Assembly (NCBI GenBank): GCA_037975125.1
Contig: JAJQOW010000014.1
Coordinates: 18,843,685-18,907,684 of the forward strand
Direction: 5' to 3'
DNA: 64,000 nucleotides
Source: Latrodectus hesperus
Taxonomy: Eukaryota > Arthropoda > Arachnida > Araneae > Theridiidae
A program made the position numbers and the translations under genes. The notes beneath the pieces were generated by a model. That model was not told the DNA's origin, did not search any database, and saw only the letters and a list, made by a program, of their open reading frames with translations. This document shows, one piece after another, positions 21,202 through 40,390 of the stretch (its first letter is position 1; each line of letters starts with the position of its first letter).

Positions 21202-23220
21202 TATATCATGCAATTAATTATAAAATATATAGAAAAATATTTAACATTACTGTGATTTATTTACACAATATACCCCTCTCAAATAGAAAGTTTAAATATA
21301 TTTCTGATAAATAAATATTTCATTTAAAAATAATTAACATGCTTATTTCTTATGCAGATATTTAAAATCCCTGTAGTAATGATTTTTTGTGCATAAAAAA
21401 TAAATTATTTTCAGCTTCTGTTCTTAATAGATGAAGCCTCATTCAAAGTATGAAAAAAATTAACAATATAGTGTTCGTTAAAATTAAGGATTTTTGAGCA
21501 ATTTACAAGAATAATTTTAGTAATTCAAACATTTTATAACAGATTTTTTTAATTTAAAGAAACAAAAGATCGTTTTCTAATTCTCATACAGAAAAATAAA
21601 ATTCGTTTTCTATTGTATCGTTTTTATTTCATTGTGTATGTACGGAATATTTTTCAATTTATAACTGCGCATAAGACATTTTAATTAAAACAGCAGGTAT
21701 ATCTATAATTTTTTTACAAATGCTTTTGAGATAATATTGCGAGAAAGTCTTGGACAATCGTCTTCTAGCCTTACGCAAGAGGGCGTAAGATATTTCAGAG
21801 AGGCTGGAATGCTCGGATTTCCAATGGAAGATTAATGTAAGAGCATATTGCTCTTACTGTGCGAACTCCAAATGTTCCTACTAATGATTCTGGGGCTTTT
21901 TTTATCTGGTGGTACTCGGCATCCTTGTCTTCTTTTTATATCAATGTTTAAAGTGAATGGGGAAGGAATAAAATTGATATCAATCCATCTTCCACAGGTT
22001 TGAAAAATTCTAGCGCATATAATAACATTATATCTTGAAAAAAATTTTTCTATTTTTCATCCTTATCAAAATAAAAATAGAGTAGAATTTTGCTATCTAT
22101 AGCAAAATCTATGGAAGAAATAAACCAGAAAAGCCACTGCTTATTTCAAAAAATATTAGATGTTGGAGACACACTTGTGTGTGTTTTTTTATGTAAAATA
22201 AAGCATGGATCATGATTAAAATCCCTTCCCTTTTGAATATATTAAAGTTTTATTTCAATAGATTCCTAAAATAAATGCATGAAATATTAAATGTATTTCC
22301 TAATGTAATAATTTAGTAAAAATATTTTTATATAAATTCGAAGTGTTATTAAAATCAAATGATTAGTAGAATGATTTAGAATGATTATTTCTGAAAATTT
22401 TAAAATATAGTAAAATTCAAAAGTAACTGTTTTTGCACAAATCCTGCTACAACTAAAATTCCAAAATTAAAATTTAACTTTTGTCTGTATAGAGAGATAG
22501 ATAATAAAAAAATTAAATTTTTAATCCTAATCAAATTTGCTTTAAATTTGAATCTGGTTAATTTTAGCTTAAAGAATATTAAACAAAATAATAGAAATAA
22601 AATCATATTTAGTGAATTTTTGTAGATTGATTTAAACGTTTTATATTTTTTCCGATTAAGGTGCTATATTACTTAAAAAGCAATGATGCTTCTCTCTAAC
22701 TACAGCATAAAATAATAATGATTTCAAGTTTAAAACACAAGTTATTACATTAGTACATGGAATTTATTTAATTGTTATCATACGAAAATTAATTTTAAAT
22801 GTTAGTTTCCGTAATTTTTTATAATGAATCAAAAAATAATTTACTACTTATTTAGAAGAAAATATAAAAAATAAAATGCTTTTATATTTAATATCATAAT
22901 ATATATTAATATAGTTTTTTCAATTTTGCGAAAATCATTTCATTTAAATGTATGTACATGTGGATTAAGTTTTGAGAAGCCTCGAAAAATACTAAGTACA
23001 TTAAATTAGCATAACTTCAAAAACTGGTTTCGTCGCAGTAAAAGTTTGTAATAATTAAGTAGAATGTTGTACTACAAAAAATGTTATTTTTGGAAGAAAT
23101 GAGTTTTATTTATTTATTTGTTGTATTCATTATCTCATTTTATTTTTAGATGTTAAAGTTCATATATGTTGATTTTTTTTACTATGTATTTTAAAGGGAA
23201 TTTTATAAAATGCATAAAGA
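21202..23220. other. AT-rich DNA with small hairpins, no recognisable gene
   Basis: A GC-richer patch at 21745-21930 carries two hairpins: CTTACGC/GCGTAAG (21769-21788) and a perfect 9-bp stem GTAAGAGCA/TGCTCTTAC with a 3-nt loop (21838-21858). The patch may be a worn repeat, but I cannot assign it. The remaining sequence shows nothing. Confidence 0.45.
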
Positions 23221-23227
23221 AATCTGA

Positions 23228-23482
23228 GCACAGGTGCCATAGAATTCATGATTCCAAATTCTGAATTTTGTTGGCGATGAAGAAATGTTGCCAAGGTGAC
23301 GTATCATGACGTACGCAATGACCTAAATACTAGGGTTACCGAAATAGAATTTTCTGCATAATTCTTATAGGTCTCCATATGTATGACATAATAAAAACAA
23401 GGTTGAAAATATACATAAGAAAATTCGACAAAAAATCGCCAAACTCAGAACTTGGCATCATGGATTATACTGCACCTGTTTC
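23228..23482. mobile_element. hAT-like MITE, copy 3
   Basis: Colinear with copies 1 and 2 (GGCGATGAAGAAATG, GTGACGTATCATGACG, TTTTCTGCATAATTC, GGATTATACTGCACCTG). The inverted repeats are more worn than in copy 1. Flanks AATCTGAG (23221-23228) and AATCTGCA (23483-23490) match at six of eight positions and are a plausible old target duplication. Non-coding. Confidence 0.75.
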
Positions 23483-23490
23483 AATCTGCA

Positions 23491-24588
23491 TGGTGAAATG
23501 CATAATCTAGAGAAAATCATATAAAATATTTTGGAAATTTTCTAACTTTAGTAAAAAAAAATTGAAAATATTAAAAAAATTATTCAAATCAGTTTGGTGT
23601 TTACAAGTTGATCCAACAGATTCCATAAGCCAGTTTTGATTTTGTAAGTGTTTCAAGAAATAATAACTTCCTGCTGTTTGGCAGTACTTTCTAAATTATT
23701 TTTATCTAATTATTTGAAAATTTTCAGAAAGAATAACTGAGATTTTTCTTGCAATCTGCATAATGTATTTAAATATGCAGTAAAATCTTAGCCTTTTCAT
23801 GCATAGGCATCATGTACAACTTGCTACCAAATTATCATGAAAATAAAAAAGAAGTGACATTTTAGAGCTAAATCAAGATAAAAAAAAATTCTTCATGTCA
23901 ATACTAAATCATAGTAAATATTTTGTGGTATAACAGTGAGAATTATCTAAAATAATAATTTTCTTCCACAAAATTAAAGAAAAATTCCAAATATTCAAGA
24001 AAATAAGGTTTAGTGTATGTTGAAGATTCTCAGAGTCTCCCTGGACAAACTTGTCGTCTGGTTGCATGAGAATCGTAATAGAGGCCCACCTTTTTTCACC
24101 ACATCAGTCCACAGAAATCTAATTTGATTGTAGACGCAATCATTACGTACACAACATGTACATATCTAGTTTTGATCAACAGTAATTTAAGTGGAAACCT
24201 TTATAAATTACTGATAGCTTAAGATTTACAACTATGCCCTATATTTGAGGCCAATGAAACATCATCTTTTAACAAGAAAATTCAAAATCATATGTTGTCG
24301 TATATGTATCGTATCCTGACCTTTCTCAATATAAGGAATATTGAATTGTTGTCCTACCATGTATGGTCTCCAAACTACTTATCAACTGAAACCAATCTTT
24401 TATGAATTGCTAAGAAACTGGCCTGTCACCTCTTTCTAGCTATTTATGGTTCACAAAAGATAGTACAGACCTGAAGCAGCAAGGAATGAGTTGCCGTTTC
24501 CAGAGTTTAATCCCAGTTTGACCTTACCAGGTAAGAACAGTTTAAGTTGCCATGAACGGTAACTATTTCTACGAATTTGATATTAACC
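23491..24588. other. Unassigned DNA upstream of the gypsy element
   Basis: From about 24010 to 24588 the sequence is less AT-rich than usual here and could be an older repeat (for example TCTCCCTGGACAAAC and GTTTAATCCCAGTTTGACC near 24505), but I cannot connect it with a family and see no open frame. Confidence 0.35.
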
Positions 24589-24851
24589 TGTGGTGAACAA
24601 TATAAATAATACTTTTAAGCCTCACAAGATGGCAGTACAAGCTGGATTTTCTCCTGTGAGCTTGGAGGCTGCGCATGGGCAAAGGCAGCTTTTCTGACTG
24701 CGGAGAGAGAAGTATAAATGCGCTCCTCTCAGTCACACGGATTGTAAAAGTCGCGGCTGTCGCGGCGGAAGTCGTTGTTGTTGAAGTTGAAAATAAAATC
24801 TTTTTTTTTTCTATCTTAGTCCATCGTAATTTTGGAGGCTACATAAACACA
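24589..24851 (+). repeat. 5' LTR
   Basis: Begins TGTGGTGAACAA and ends in ACA, the TG...CA form of LTRs. It contains a TATA box (TATAAATG, about 24713), the likely start of the R region downstream of it, and a polyadenylation signal (AATAAAATC, about 24793). The last bases are shared with the 3' LTR up to ACATAAA, so the exact 3' boundary is uncertain by a few bases. Confidence 0.9.
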
Positions 24852-24973
24852 CCAAAATGGTGACCCGGACTAATTACTACGTGTAGGAATTTTATGACCA
24901 ATTATTTTCCAGTTCGGAACTTATTTTCGCTTTTTCAACATCAACGAGTGACGAACCTACCTGTACCAACATC

Positions 24974-27900
24974 ATGTCAAAGGTCACAGCCATGAAGATT
25001 CCGGAATATAACTTTTCAGACCCTGCTCTGTGGTTTACCATGTGCGAAAGCACATTTGAACTTGGATACCCCAAACCGGTGACGGATAGCAAAACAAAGT
25101 TCAACTACATCATAGCACACTTACCGCCGGAAACAGCTACCATAATTCGAGACTTGATAATTCAACCTAACGCCACACATCCCTACGAGACGGCGAAATC
25201 GGAATTGATAAAGCGCAGCGGTGAGTCATCACAGCCGGAAATCCGAAAATTGCTCGCCGGAGAGGAACTAGGTGATCGACTACCGAGTGAACTGTTATGC
25301 GGAATGCATCGGCGTGCATCGCATAATGTGTCGGACGAATTGCTTTCGGAACTTTTTCAGCACCAACTACCGACGTCCGTACAATCTATCCTCGCAGCCG
25401 TAAGCCCGTTGACCCTGGATAAAGCAGCTGAGGTGGCAGATCGTATCATGGATGTAACACCAGTGCCGGTAAGTGCTTATTCTGTTTCCTCAGACCATTC
25501 CCTTGAAAACCGCGTACTAGATGAAATTAAAAAACTAAGCTTGCGTGTAGACCAGATTTCTCGAAGCAGAAGTCGTAGCCATGAGCGTAACCACTCATTC
25601 AGGAAACGTAACCACTCAAATACAAGGAAATATGACCAGTGTTGGTACCACTATAAGTTCGGCGAAGCAGCTCGAAAATTTTCGCCGCCATTTAAGTGCA
25701 AAAAACGAGACAGGCCATGCGTAATGGCGACTACCGCCTTGCCGCGAAATTCTCGTCGCCTTTCCGTACGCGACATAAGGTCAAATATAAGCTTTTTAAT
25801 AGATACAGGGTCGGATGTTTCCATAATTCCAGCCTCAAAAATACAACGTAGGAATACATGGCACATGACACTTACCGCAGCTAACACTTCCCCCATCCAA
25901 GTTTACACCACTCAAATTCTTTTTAGACCTTGGTCTGAGAAGAATATTTCAGTGGACATTCTTAGTGGGAAATGTAACCACTCCCATAATAGGTGCAGAT
26001 TTTCTTTTAAATTTTAATTTAGTACCAAATTTATCGCAACGTAAGCTACATGATGCAACCACCAATGTAAATGCTGACGGTATATTGCGCAACAACAATG
26101 TTCACTCTGTAAAATCTGTATCAGGTGATAGTGTTTATCATAAGTTATTGCGCAAGAATTCGCTGAAATTACAAGACCGCCTAGTCCAGATCAGGACATA
26201 AAACATTCAGTGGTTCATTTTATTAACACGACTGGTCCGCCAGTAACGGCCAAAGCTCGTAGACTTGCACCTGACCGCTTGCGAATTGCTAAGGAGGAAT
26301 TTCAAACCATGATTCAATTAGGACATATGCGCCCCTCTAAAAGCAATTACGCATCACCATTGCACATGGTCCCAAAGAAGGATACCACTGAATGGAGTCC
26401 GGTTGGTGACTACCAAGCACTAAATTCTCAAACCATCAAGGATAATTATGGCGTGCCAAATATTTTGGATTTCACATCAAATTTACATGGCACAAAAATA
26501 TTTTCACATATAGATCTAGTAAAAGCCTATCACCAGATTCCCATAAATCCGGCTGATATTCACGAAAGTGCAATAATAACACCTTTTTGATTATTCTAGA
26601 GCACACGCATGCAATTTGGCCTCTGCAATGCTGCAGCAACCTTTCAAAGGTTCATTGATGAGGTCACTCGGGATCTGCCGTTTGTCTTTGCATTCGTGGA
26701 TGACATCTTAGTGGCATCAAAATCACCTGAAAGTCACATCGAACACCTTAAAACATTATTTGGTAGATTACAGGCTTATGGTCTCAGCTTAAAACCCTCT
26801 AAATGTATACTTGGTAAATCGTCAATAAACTTTCTAGGTTTCAAAGTATCTGAAGCTGGTCTTGAACCCTTAACGGAAAAAGTAAATTGCATACTAAATT
26901 TTCCCCACCCAGAAACTTTAACTCAACTAAGGCGTTTTCTTGGTCTGTTCAATTTTTACAAACGTTTTATTCCGAAAGCAGCCCATATTTTATCCCCCTA
27001 ACGAAATTTTTAGAAGGAATTAAAAATAACAGAAAAGGCAGGAAAGGTGGGAAAAATGATACAGAGAAAATACAATGGTCTGAAGTGGCAGGAGAAGCAT
27101 TCCAACAGGCAAAGAGCGCTCTAACCAATGCAACTTTGATTCGACACCCAATTCCAGGCGCTAACCTGAGTGTGTTCGTCGACGCAAGTGATTTTGCGGT
27201 TGGAGGTTACCTAATACAGCTGAACGAACACAATTGGGAACCAGTTGCCTTTTCTTCAGTGAAGCTAACGAAAAGCCAACAAAAATTCTCAACTTATGAT
27301 AGGGAGTTGTTGGCAATGTATACCACTGTGAAGAAGTTCAGACCCATGCTTCAGGTTCGAGTGTTCAGTATTTACACTGACCAAAAGCCACTCATTTATG
27401 CCTTCATGCAAAACCCTGACAAATGCAGCCCACGTCAATGGCGACATCTGAATTTCATCTCTCAGTTCAGCACAGATATCCGCCATATCAGCAGATTCAG
27501 GAATACAGTGGCTGATACTCTCTCAAGAGTTGAAACCTGCAAAATTTCAGCATTACCTTTCCTAGACTTCAGTGCCTTGGCAGCAGCACAGCATAGCGAC
27601 ACCGAACTGAAAGAATTAATGCAAAATAACACCACTTCTCTGGAATTGAAAAGAATGCCTTGTCCTCTAACATCTACAGAACTAATCTGTGATGTGTCAA
27701 CAGGCACACCAAGACCTTTCGTTCCAGAAAGTTTACGCAGAATTGTGTTCGAACATTTTCATTCTCTGTCCCACTCAGGAATAACAGCCACAACACAACT
27801 GATAACTGCAAGATATGTATGACCTGCTGTGAGGAAGCACCTCAAAACTTGGGTCAGGAGTTGCAATCTCAAATCTTGGGTCACTGCTTGGGTCTTGAGT

Positions 27901-28871
27901 CAGGTTCGTGACAAACATCTAAAATTAACCGACATAACAAAACTCCTCTTGGAACGTTCACAGTGCCAGATGCAAGGTTTGCACACATTCATGGCGACCT
28001 GGTGGGTCCTTGGCCTCCATCAGAAGGTAAAACCTACTGTCTAACAATCATTGACAGATTCACCAGATGGCTTGAAGTGATACCTCTTCGGGACATCACT
28101 GCTGAAACCGTTTGTCGAGCCTTGTTCAGCGGTTGGATTTCACGGTTTGGATGTCCTTCTACGATAACTACTGATCAGGGACGCCAATTTGAGTCTTCCT
28201 TGTTCAGGGAAATGTCCAATTTATTGGGCACCAACAGGATCCAAACCACATCATTTCACTCTCAATCCAACGGTTTGGTAGAACGTTTCCACCGAGTACT
28301 GAAAAGTGCACTCATGGCCCATGCTCATACCAGATGGACTGAAACCTTGCCTCATGTCCTCTTGGGAATCAGATCAGCAGTCAAGCCTGACATCAACTCT
28401 TCCAGTGCCGAACTGGTGTACGGTACTTCGTTGGGATTACCGGCCGATTTGAGTACAGATGCTCCATCACAACATCCTTCTGCAAACGACTTTGTGCGAG
28501 AACTGAGGAGTGAGATGAACAGCATCAAACCATCTTCCACATCTGCACATACAAAACCCAGGATATTTGTGCATCCAGAACTAAACTACTGTACACATGT
28601 GTTTCTTAGGGTGGATAAAGTGACACCACCACTTTCCCAACTATATACTGGTCCTCACAAGGTTTTTCAAAGGGATCAGAAAACAATCACCATTGATATT
28701 AATGGTAAGAAACGATGTGTTTCTCTAGACAAAGTCAAACCAGCCTTCATTATGACTGTGCCAAATTCTGACTCAACAGTATTAGTATCACACCCAAAGG
28801 GACAGTCCAGTGTAAGAAAATCTGGTCGGAGAGTTCAGTTTCCTAAAAGACTCATAACTGAAATAGACTAG
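24974..28871 (+). pseudogene. gypsy gag-pol polyprotein, inactivated
   Basis: The ATG at 24974 opens gag: a DUF7041-like capsid region (WFTMCESTFE near residue 20, KFNYIIAHLP near 42-51), an SRSRS-rich linker, then CWYHYKFG near residue 223, where the family usually has a Cys/His knuckle; here later Cys positions read Phe (KFSPPF). The protease motif LIDTG follows at 25796-25810. Next come RT (SPLHMVPKK near 26355, FVDD at 26693-26704), RNase H (FVDAS near 27175, TYDREL near 27294, YTDQKPL near 27374, ADTLSR near 27510) and integrase (His-rich HFHSLSHSG near 27755; catalytic Asp 27996, Asp 28173, Glu 28281, 35 residues between the last two). Frame changes occur near 25925, 26165, 26995 and 27870-27925. 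Stops interrupt RT (26588 and about 26597) and the integrase zinc region (27820). The copy cannot make an intact polyprotein. Confidence 0.9.
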
Positions 28872-28969
28872 CACATACGTCTAACAAAAAAATTTTTCTA
28901 ATGTTACCTATTGTTTGTACATTTATAATTTTTTATGTTATTATTCGTCCCTCACTGGGGGGATACTAT

Positions 28970-29231
28970 TGTGGTGAACAATGTAAATAATACTTTTAAG
29001 CCTCACAAGAAGGCAGTACAAGCTGGATTTTCTCCTGTGAGCTTGGAGGCTGCGCATGCGCGAAGGCAGCTTTTCTGACTGCGGAGAGAGAAGTATAAAT
29101 GCGCTCCTCTCAGTCACACGTATAGTAAAAGTCGCAGCTGTCGCTGCGGAAGTCGTTGTTGTTGAAGTTGAAAATAAAATCTTTTTTTTTCTATCTTAGT
29201 CCATCGTAATTTTGGAGGCTACATAAAAACA
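28970..29231 (+). repeat. 3' LTR
   Basis: Nearly identical to the 5' LTR from TGTGGTGAACAA to ACATAAA. Differences by eye include AATGTAA for AATATAA, GAAGG for GATGG, TGCGCG for TGGGCA, and GTATAG for GGATTG. It retains the TATA box and polyadenylation signal. Confidence 0.9.
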
Positions 29232-30707
29232 CGTCAAAAACCCAAACTTCTTGAAAATTTAGTAATATTGTTGTATTTCGTACTGTTTGCATACTATAAA
29301 TATATTTTTATAGCTTTTCTTCAGATTTTTACAATTTTAATGGTCAGCAATAAATTAAAAAATAATATTTATATACAAATTTTGCGCCGTCTCAATTTGA
29401 GAATAATAGTCTTACAAGCCATAAAGCAGATAGACATTTTCTATTCTATTCATCTATTCCAAATCATTCTCATCATTGTTACATGACGATCTTTATGATA
29501 GCAATCAATACCATCACAAATAATACACTAAAAAGCAAAAAAAAAAAAAAAAAAAAAAAAAAAGAAACTCACTCAATCAGATGTTCTCTCGCCCATTGCA
29601 TAAGATCAACATGTTGCAGAAATGGAGGTGTAGTTGTAAATAAAACCAAAACTATCATAAATAATCCCAAAACAAACAATTTATTGCAAATAGCTATATT
29701 ATATGAATATTAAATATTTTCAAATCTAGAGTAATAAAAAAATTTTTTACATAATGACTAATTACTTTTGTAAAACTAATACACAAAAATCGAAATATAA
29801 TTGGTTTATTCAAAATTTTTGTATTGATTGAAATTTTGAATAAACGAATTATATTTTGATAAGCCTTATATATCCCATATTGTATATTGATTAAAATATT
29901 TATCACAGTACTGCAATATTAATGTCTTAATAAATCAACAAATATATTGAATAATAGTATTTCACACATGGCTGTTTATAATTCTGTAAAATAAGCATAG
30001 CTTTAAGTTTGAAATTTAAAATTAATACACATCAAACCCTAGTATAGAAATTCTTCAAATAAAATCAAAGTAAATAATTTCTAACATTATCAAGTGCAAG
30101 GAACTAAACACATTTCCCCTATCCTTTCAGAAAACGATTATTTCTTACAGCTTCTTGGCTACACAAGACATTATTTTTTTTCTTAACTTTTCTGTACTTC
30201 TAGGTTTTATTCAGTCAACAATAACGCCGCAATCATTCACTTTTGCCATTTATTTTCACTACCCTGACAACAGAAAAGAAATTTTCCTTCTTACCCTAAA
30301 TTGCTTGGAGAGTTTGATTGTATATTTTTTATACTACCGTCCCTTACACAGTGCTTTTATTATCCTTTTTTTCCTGGAGCAATATTAAAAATTGGATCAC
30401 TGCTGCCTATTTGTCGGATGTATTGTATAAGGTGATCAGTCAGAACAAGTTGGTCGATCTCAAGATGATTGAAACAAAATAAAAGAAGTTGCAGAAAAAC
30501 TTGAACTAATAGAAGAATGTAAATTCTTGGCAGACAAATGGCTTATAAAGTAATTTATTTTCACATTACTTTAGCTCAATGATAAAAATATTGTATTTAT
30601 TATGTGGATCTTTAAGTACACCGAGATATTGCTTGACATTAAAATAAGAATAATTTTATATTATACTTTGTATTTATCACTTGATGCAACGTATATTTAA
30701 AAAATTG

Positions 30708-30774
<67 letters not shown>

Positions 30775-31570
30775 CACTAATCTGTATCATAAATAGTATT
30801 GATCTAATCATTAATTATCTAAGATTGCATTTTTTGCACAGAACAACCTTATCCTTCGAATGATTTTAGGTTGTTACAATATAATCTAAACATATATTTA
30901 TTAGTCATGAGAACTGATACACATTTATATTTTAGACAACATAGTCCCTTTAATTTATTTTCATCATGTTTTCATTGATTTTTTTTGGGTGTGAGGGTGT
31001 TTCTTTCTCTTAAAATTACCAGTTCCTTTAAAATCAGATTAAAATTTTTCAACCACTTATCGTCAACAAACAACGAATTTTACCACAATCCTCCAGAATT
31101 ATCCTGCTGAGCTGATAGCTATGTGATCGATGTTCTGGCTTTCAATTTGACACAATTCCGACAGCGATTTTCTTCTCGGGTATTGATGTTTTTGTAGTTA
31201 TTCAAAATTCACTTTGTACTGTAAATGCATGTCTCTTTTATGGGTAAAAAACTTGCTTTTGTGGCCAAAAAATGTCAGCAACAAACGAACCAAACCAAAT
31301 CGATTCATGATCTTCAGTGAAACCCTATTTAAATCAAATAATTATATAATTATATACAGAAGCATATCTTTTGTACTCCTTTTAATTTTTACAATTTAAA
31401 GGAAGTCGATATAAAATTATTAGTGGTGATTTGCACATTGATTCCATAATTTGTTTCTGTGATATCAGTGAACCTACAGAATGTTTTCCTCCCTTTTTAA
31501 AAAACTCATTTTATAATACGCACTTCATACTTAATTATACAATAATAATAAAAGGTTAACAAGCATGTAT
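29232..31570. other. AT-rich DNA with a poly-A tract and a (TA)n array
   Basis: A 24-base poly-A run lies at about 29540-29563 and a (TA)n array of about 60 bp at 30711-30769. The frame 30155-30388 (77 codons) has no recognised domain and is Phe/Leu/Tyr-rich as expected for chance frames here. No gene or element is supported. Confidence 0.5.
30711..30770. repeat. (TA)n microsatellite, about 60 bp
   Basis: Pure TA array; the Tyr-Ile frame over it is an artefact. Confidence 0.95.
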
Positions 31571-31573
31571 TTT

Positions 31574-38395
<6,822 letters not shown>

Positions 38396-38399
38396 TTCA

Positions 38400-40390
38400 A
38401 AAAAGAAATTATTGCTTCAATTTTCTCACTGGGACTCATTGACAAATCTAAGATACATGAGGAGATATCAAGTTTTCCTCTTAAAGTATTTCTTGCTTGA
38501 TTATACAGAGGACATGATAACACTATGTGATCAATGGTTTCTCTTTCTTCCCAAGAGCATTTTTCTGTTGAAGAAAGTCTGAACTTATATTATTTAGCAT
38601 TTGTGGGAAAAGATCTTGTTCTAAGTATAGCTAGCCACACTTCTTCAAGGCGTGAATTAATATAATTGAGGTGGATTTTCGTGATAGAAGACATGTGCGA
38701 AAAGTTATAGGCATATTTACTTTTATTCCATTCGTTGCTATTATCATTGATAAAAATGTTTCTTATATAATGGGTAAGGTCTTCAAGTAAAACTGAGTGC
38801 ATAATAATACTTTTAATAATGGCCAATTTTGAAAGAGCTTCTACTTTTTCGTTCCAAGAAATTCCAGAATGACTTGGAATCCAAACTAATTTAATAGATT
38901 CGCAAATCTTAGTTGCATTTTCTAAAGCTAATCTGATGTGTTGAATGATGGTTGGGGAAGAGGTTGAGTTTTCAAACTGCTTAGAGAAGATAAAGAGTCT
39001 GATAATATGACATAGCTGGAAGTAGAAATACGGAATCTTATTAACATCATATATGAAGCAAAAGCCTCTGCTGTAAAAAAGAGTTCAACTAATTGATTTG
39101 CCAGAAGACTAAGGAGTTATTTCTGCTGTTATAAACAACGATTCCAAGTTTATTGTCTATTTTAGACGCATCAGTAAATTACAATATGTGTTTGGACCAG
39201 TCATGAATACTGTGCACTTCAAAGAGGTCATTAATAGTATTTGTAGGAAAATTTTTAATCTGAAAAGAATATTTTCTAAAAATTATGTTTAAATTAAGAT
39301 GTAAGATATTTAAATTAGTGTTATCAGAAACAGGTTTTAAAGGAACTCTTATAATATCCGATTCTAGAATTCCCTTTTTCGAGCCACTTTTTCGCTCGCA
39401 AAGATAGAGGAAGAGCACCAGAAATTTGGCTGTATGTCATTGTTTCCCACAAACTACCACATGAAGACCTGACAGAAAATGCTAGGTTTCTAATGTACAT
39501 ATTTGAAGAGAGTTTTGTCTTACAGAAAGAGGTAAGTAAGACCCCTGATTCTTTCAGAAGAAGTGGAATTGGTGTCCAGTCTGGAAGACTGTATCAATTC
39601 TAAGAACTGAGTGGTATATAAGGTCCAAGATATTTTCGGTCTGATAAGCTCCCATATGTAAATACATGAACCCATAGTCCAGACTACTTTTAAAGAAGAA
39701 CTCAAAAATTTGAAGTAAGTAATTAATTTTTGCACCCGACTATTACCTGCCCTGCAATAGCTTTTAAAACATTAATTTTCTTCTGGATGGTTATTTTTTA
39801 TATGAAAATTACATTTGAAGGTTCAGTTATTAGTAAAATAGTGACCCAGAATTTTTATGTGTTTAGACCAAGAGATGGGTAGTTAATTGGTAGTTAGTTC
39901 AAAATTTACAGGAGAATTTTTGGAAGAGAAATCTATAACCAAACATTTTGAGGAATCATTTTTTAGTTTACATTCTTTACACCATTGTTCAAGTTTTATG
40001 ATTGCAGTCTGCTTTTTGACTGAGGACTTCCTTGTGATGAATGAGCAGCCAAATGGATTATGTCATCAACATAAATAAAACATTAAATATCAAGAGAGAA
40101 AACTTCATAAATATCTGACATATAAATCAGGAAAAGAAAGAGAGCAAAAGCACTGCCTTGAGGGACGCCTCTATTAGAGAAAGTGGGTTGAGAAAAAGTT
40201 CCACGCCATTTCACTCTAAAATTTCAATCCAATAAAGAATCCAATATCCAATGAGCAGCATTTCCTCTGATATCAAATTAAAGGAGCTTATAAACAATAC
40301 CGTCTGGCCCCAATAATTTTTAATAAGAGTGCAGTGGTGATCCCGTAAATTTTTAAAACATTTTTTAATTTTTACTTAAATAATCCTGAT
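38400..40390 (-). pseudogene. Non-LTR retrotransposon pol fragment (RT end, RNase H, C-terminus), decayed
   Basis: On the minus strand from about 40390: an RT palm segment RGVPQGSAFALFLFLIYMSD (about 40120-40180) and CFIYVDDIIHLA, which holds the Y-x-D-D active-site motif (about 40050-40085). A linker follows with HDWSKHIL (about 39180-39205). RNase H comes next: FTDASK with the first catalytic Asp (about 39160-39178), a glutamate region (TAEAFASYM-like, about 39050-39080), and the motif LVWIPSHSGISWNEK (about 38850-38895). The C-terminal zinc-like CSWEERE...H...C ends near 38405. Many stops and frame changes break it. RT begins only partway, so the copy is 5'-truncated at about 40390. Domain order fits RNase H-bearing LINEs such as Jockey/I types; it is a different family from the one at 3963-4931 judging by the motif sequences. 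Confidence 0.75.

Larger units (their letters stand above)
24589..29231 (+). mobile_element. Ty3/gypsy LTR retrotransposon, complete structure but broken coding
   Basis: Two direct LTRs of about 262 bp enclose gag, protease, reverse transcriptase, RNase H and integrase in that order, the Ty3/gypsy order. A candidate primer-binding site (TGGTGACCCGGAC, 24858-24870) follows the 5' LTR. A purine run ending in GGGGGGATA (about 28957-28965) just before the 3' LTR is the likely polypurine tract. By eye the LTRs differ at about nine positions, so the insertion is not recent. I see no matching target duplication (TAACC on the left, CGTCA on the right), which could mean decay, a misplaced boundary or recombination between copies. 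No envelope gene is present. Confidence 0.92.

Noticed and set aside
24892..25104. Minus-strand frames across the gypsy body (for example 24892-25104, 25651-25896, 27289-27486, 28352-28540)
   Set aside because: They are shadows of the plus-strand gag-pol frame.
29483..29713. 76-codon frame with poly-Lys
   Set aside because: It is created by the poly-A tract at 29540-29563.
30155..30388. 77-codon frame as a membrane protein
   Set aside because: Hydrophobicity follows from T-rich codons (Phe, Leu, Ile); there is no other support.
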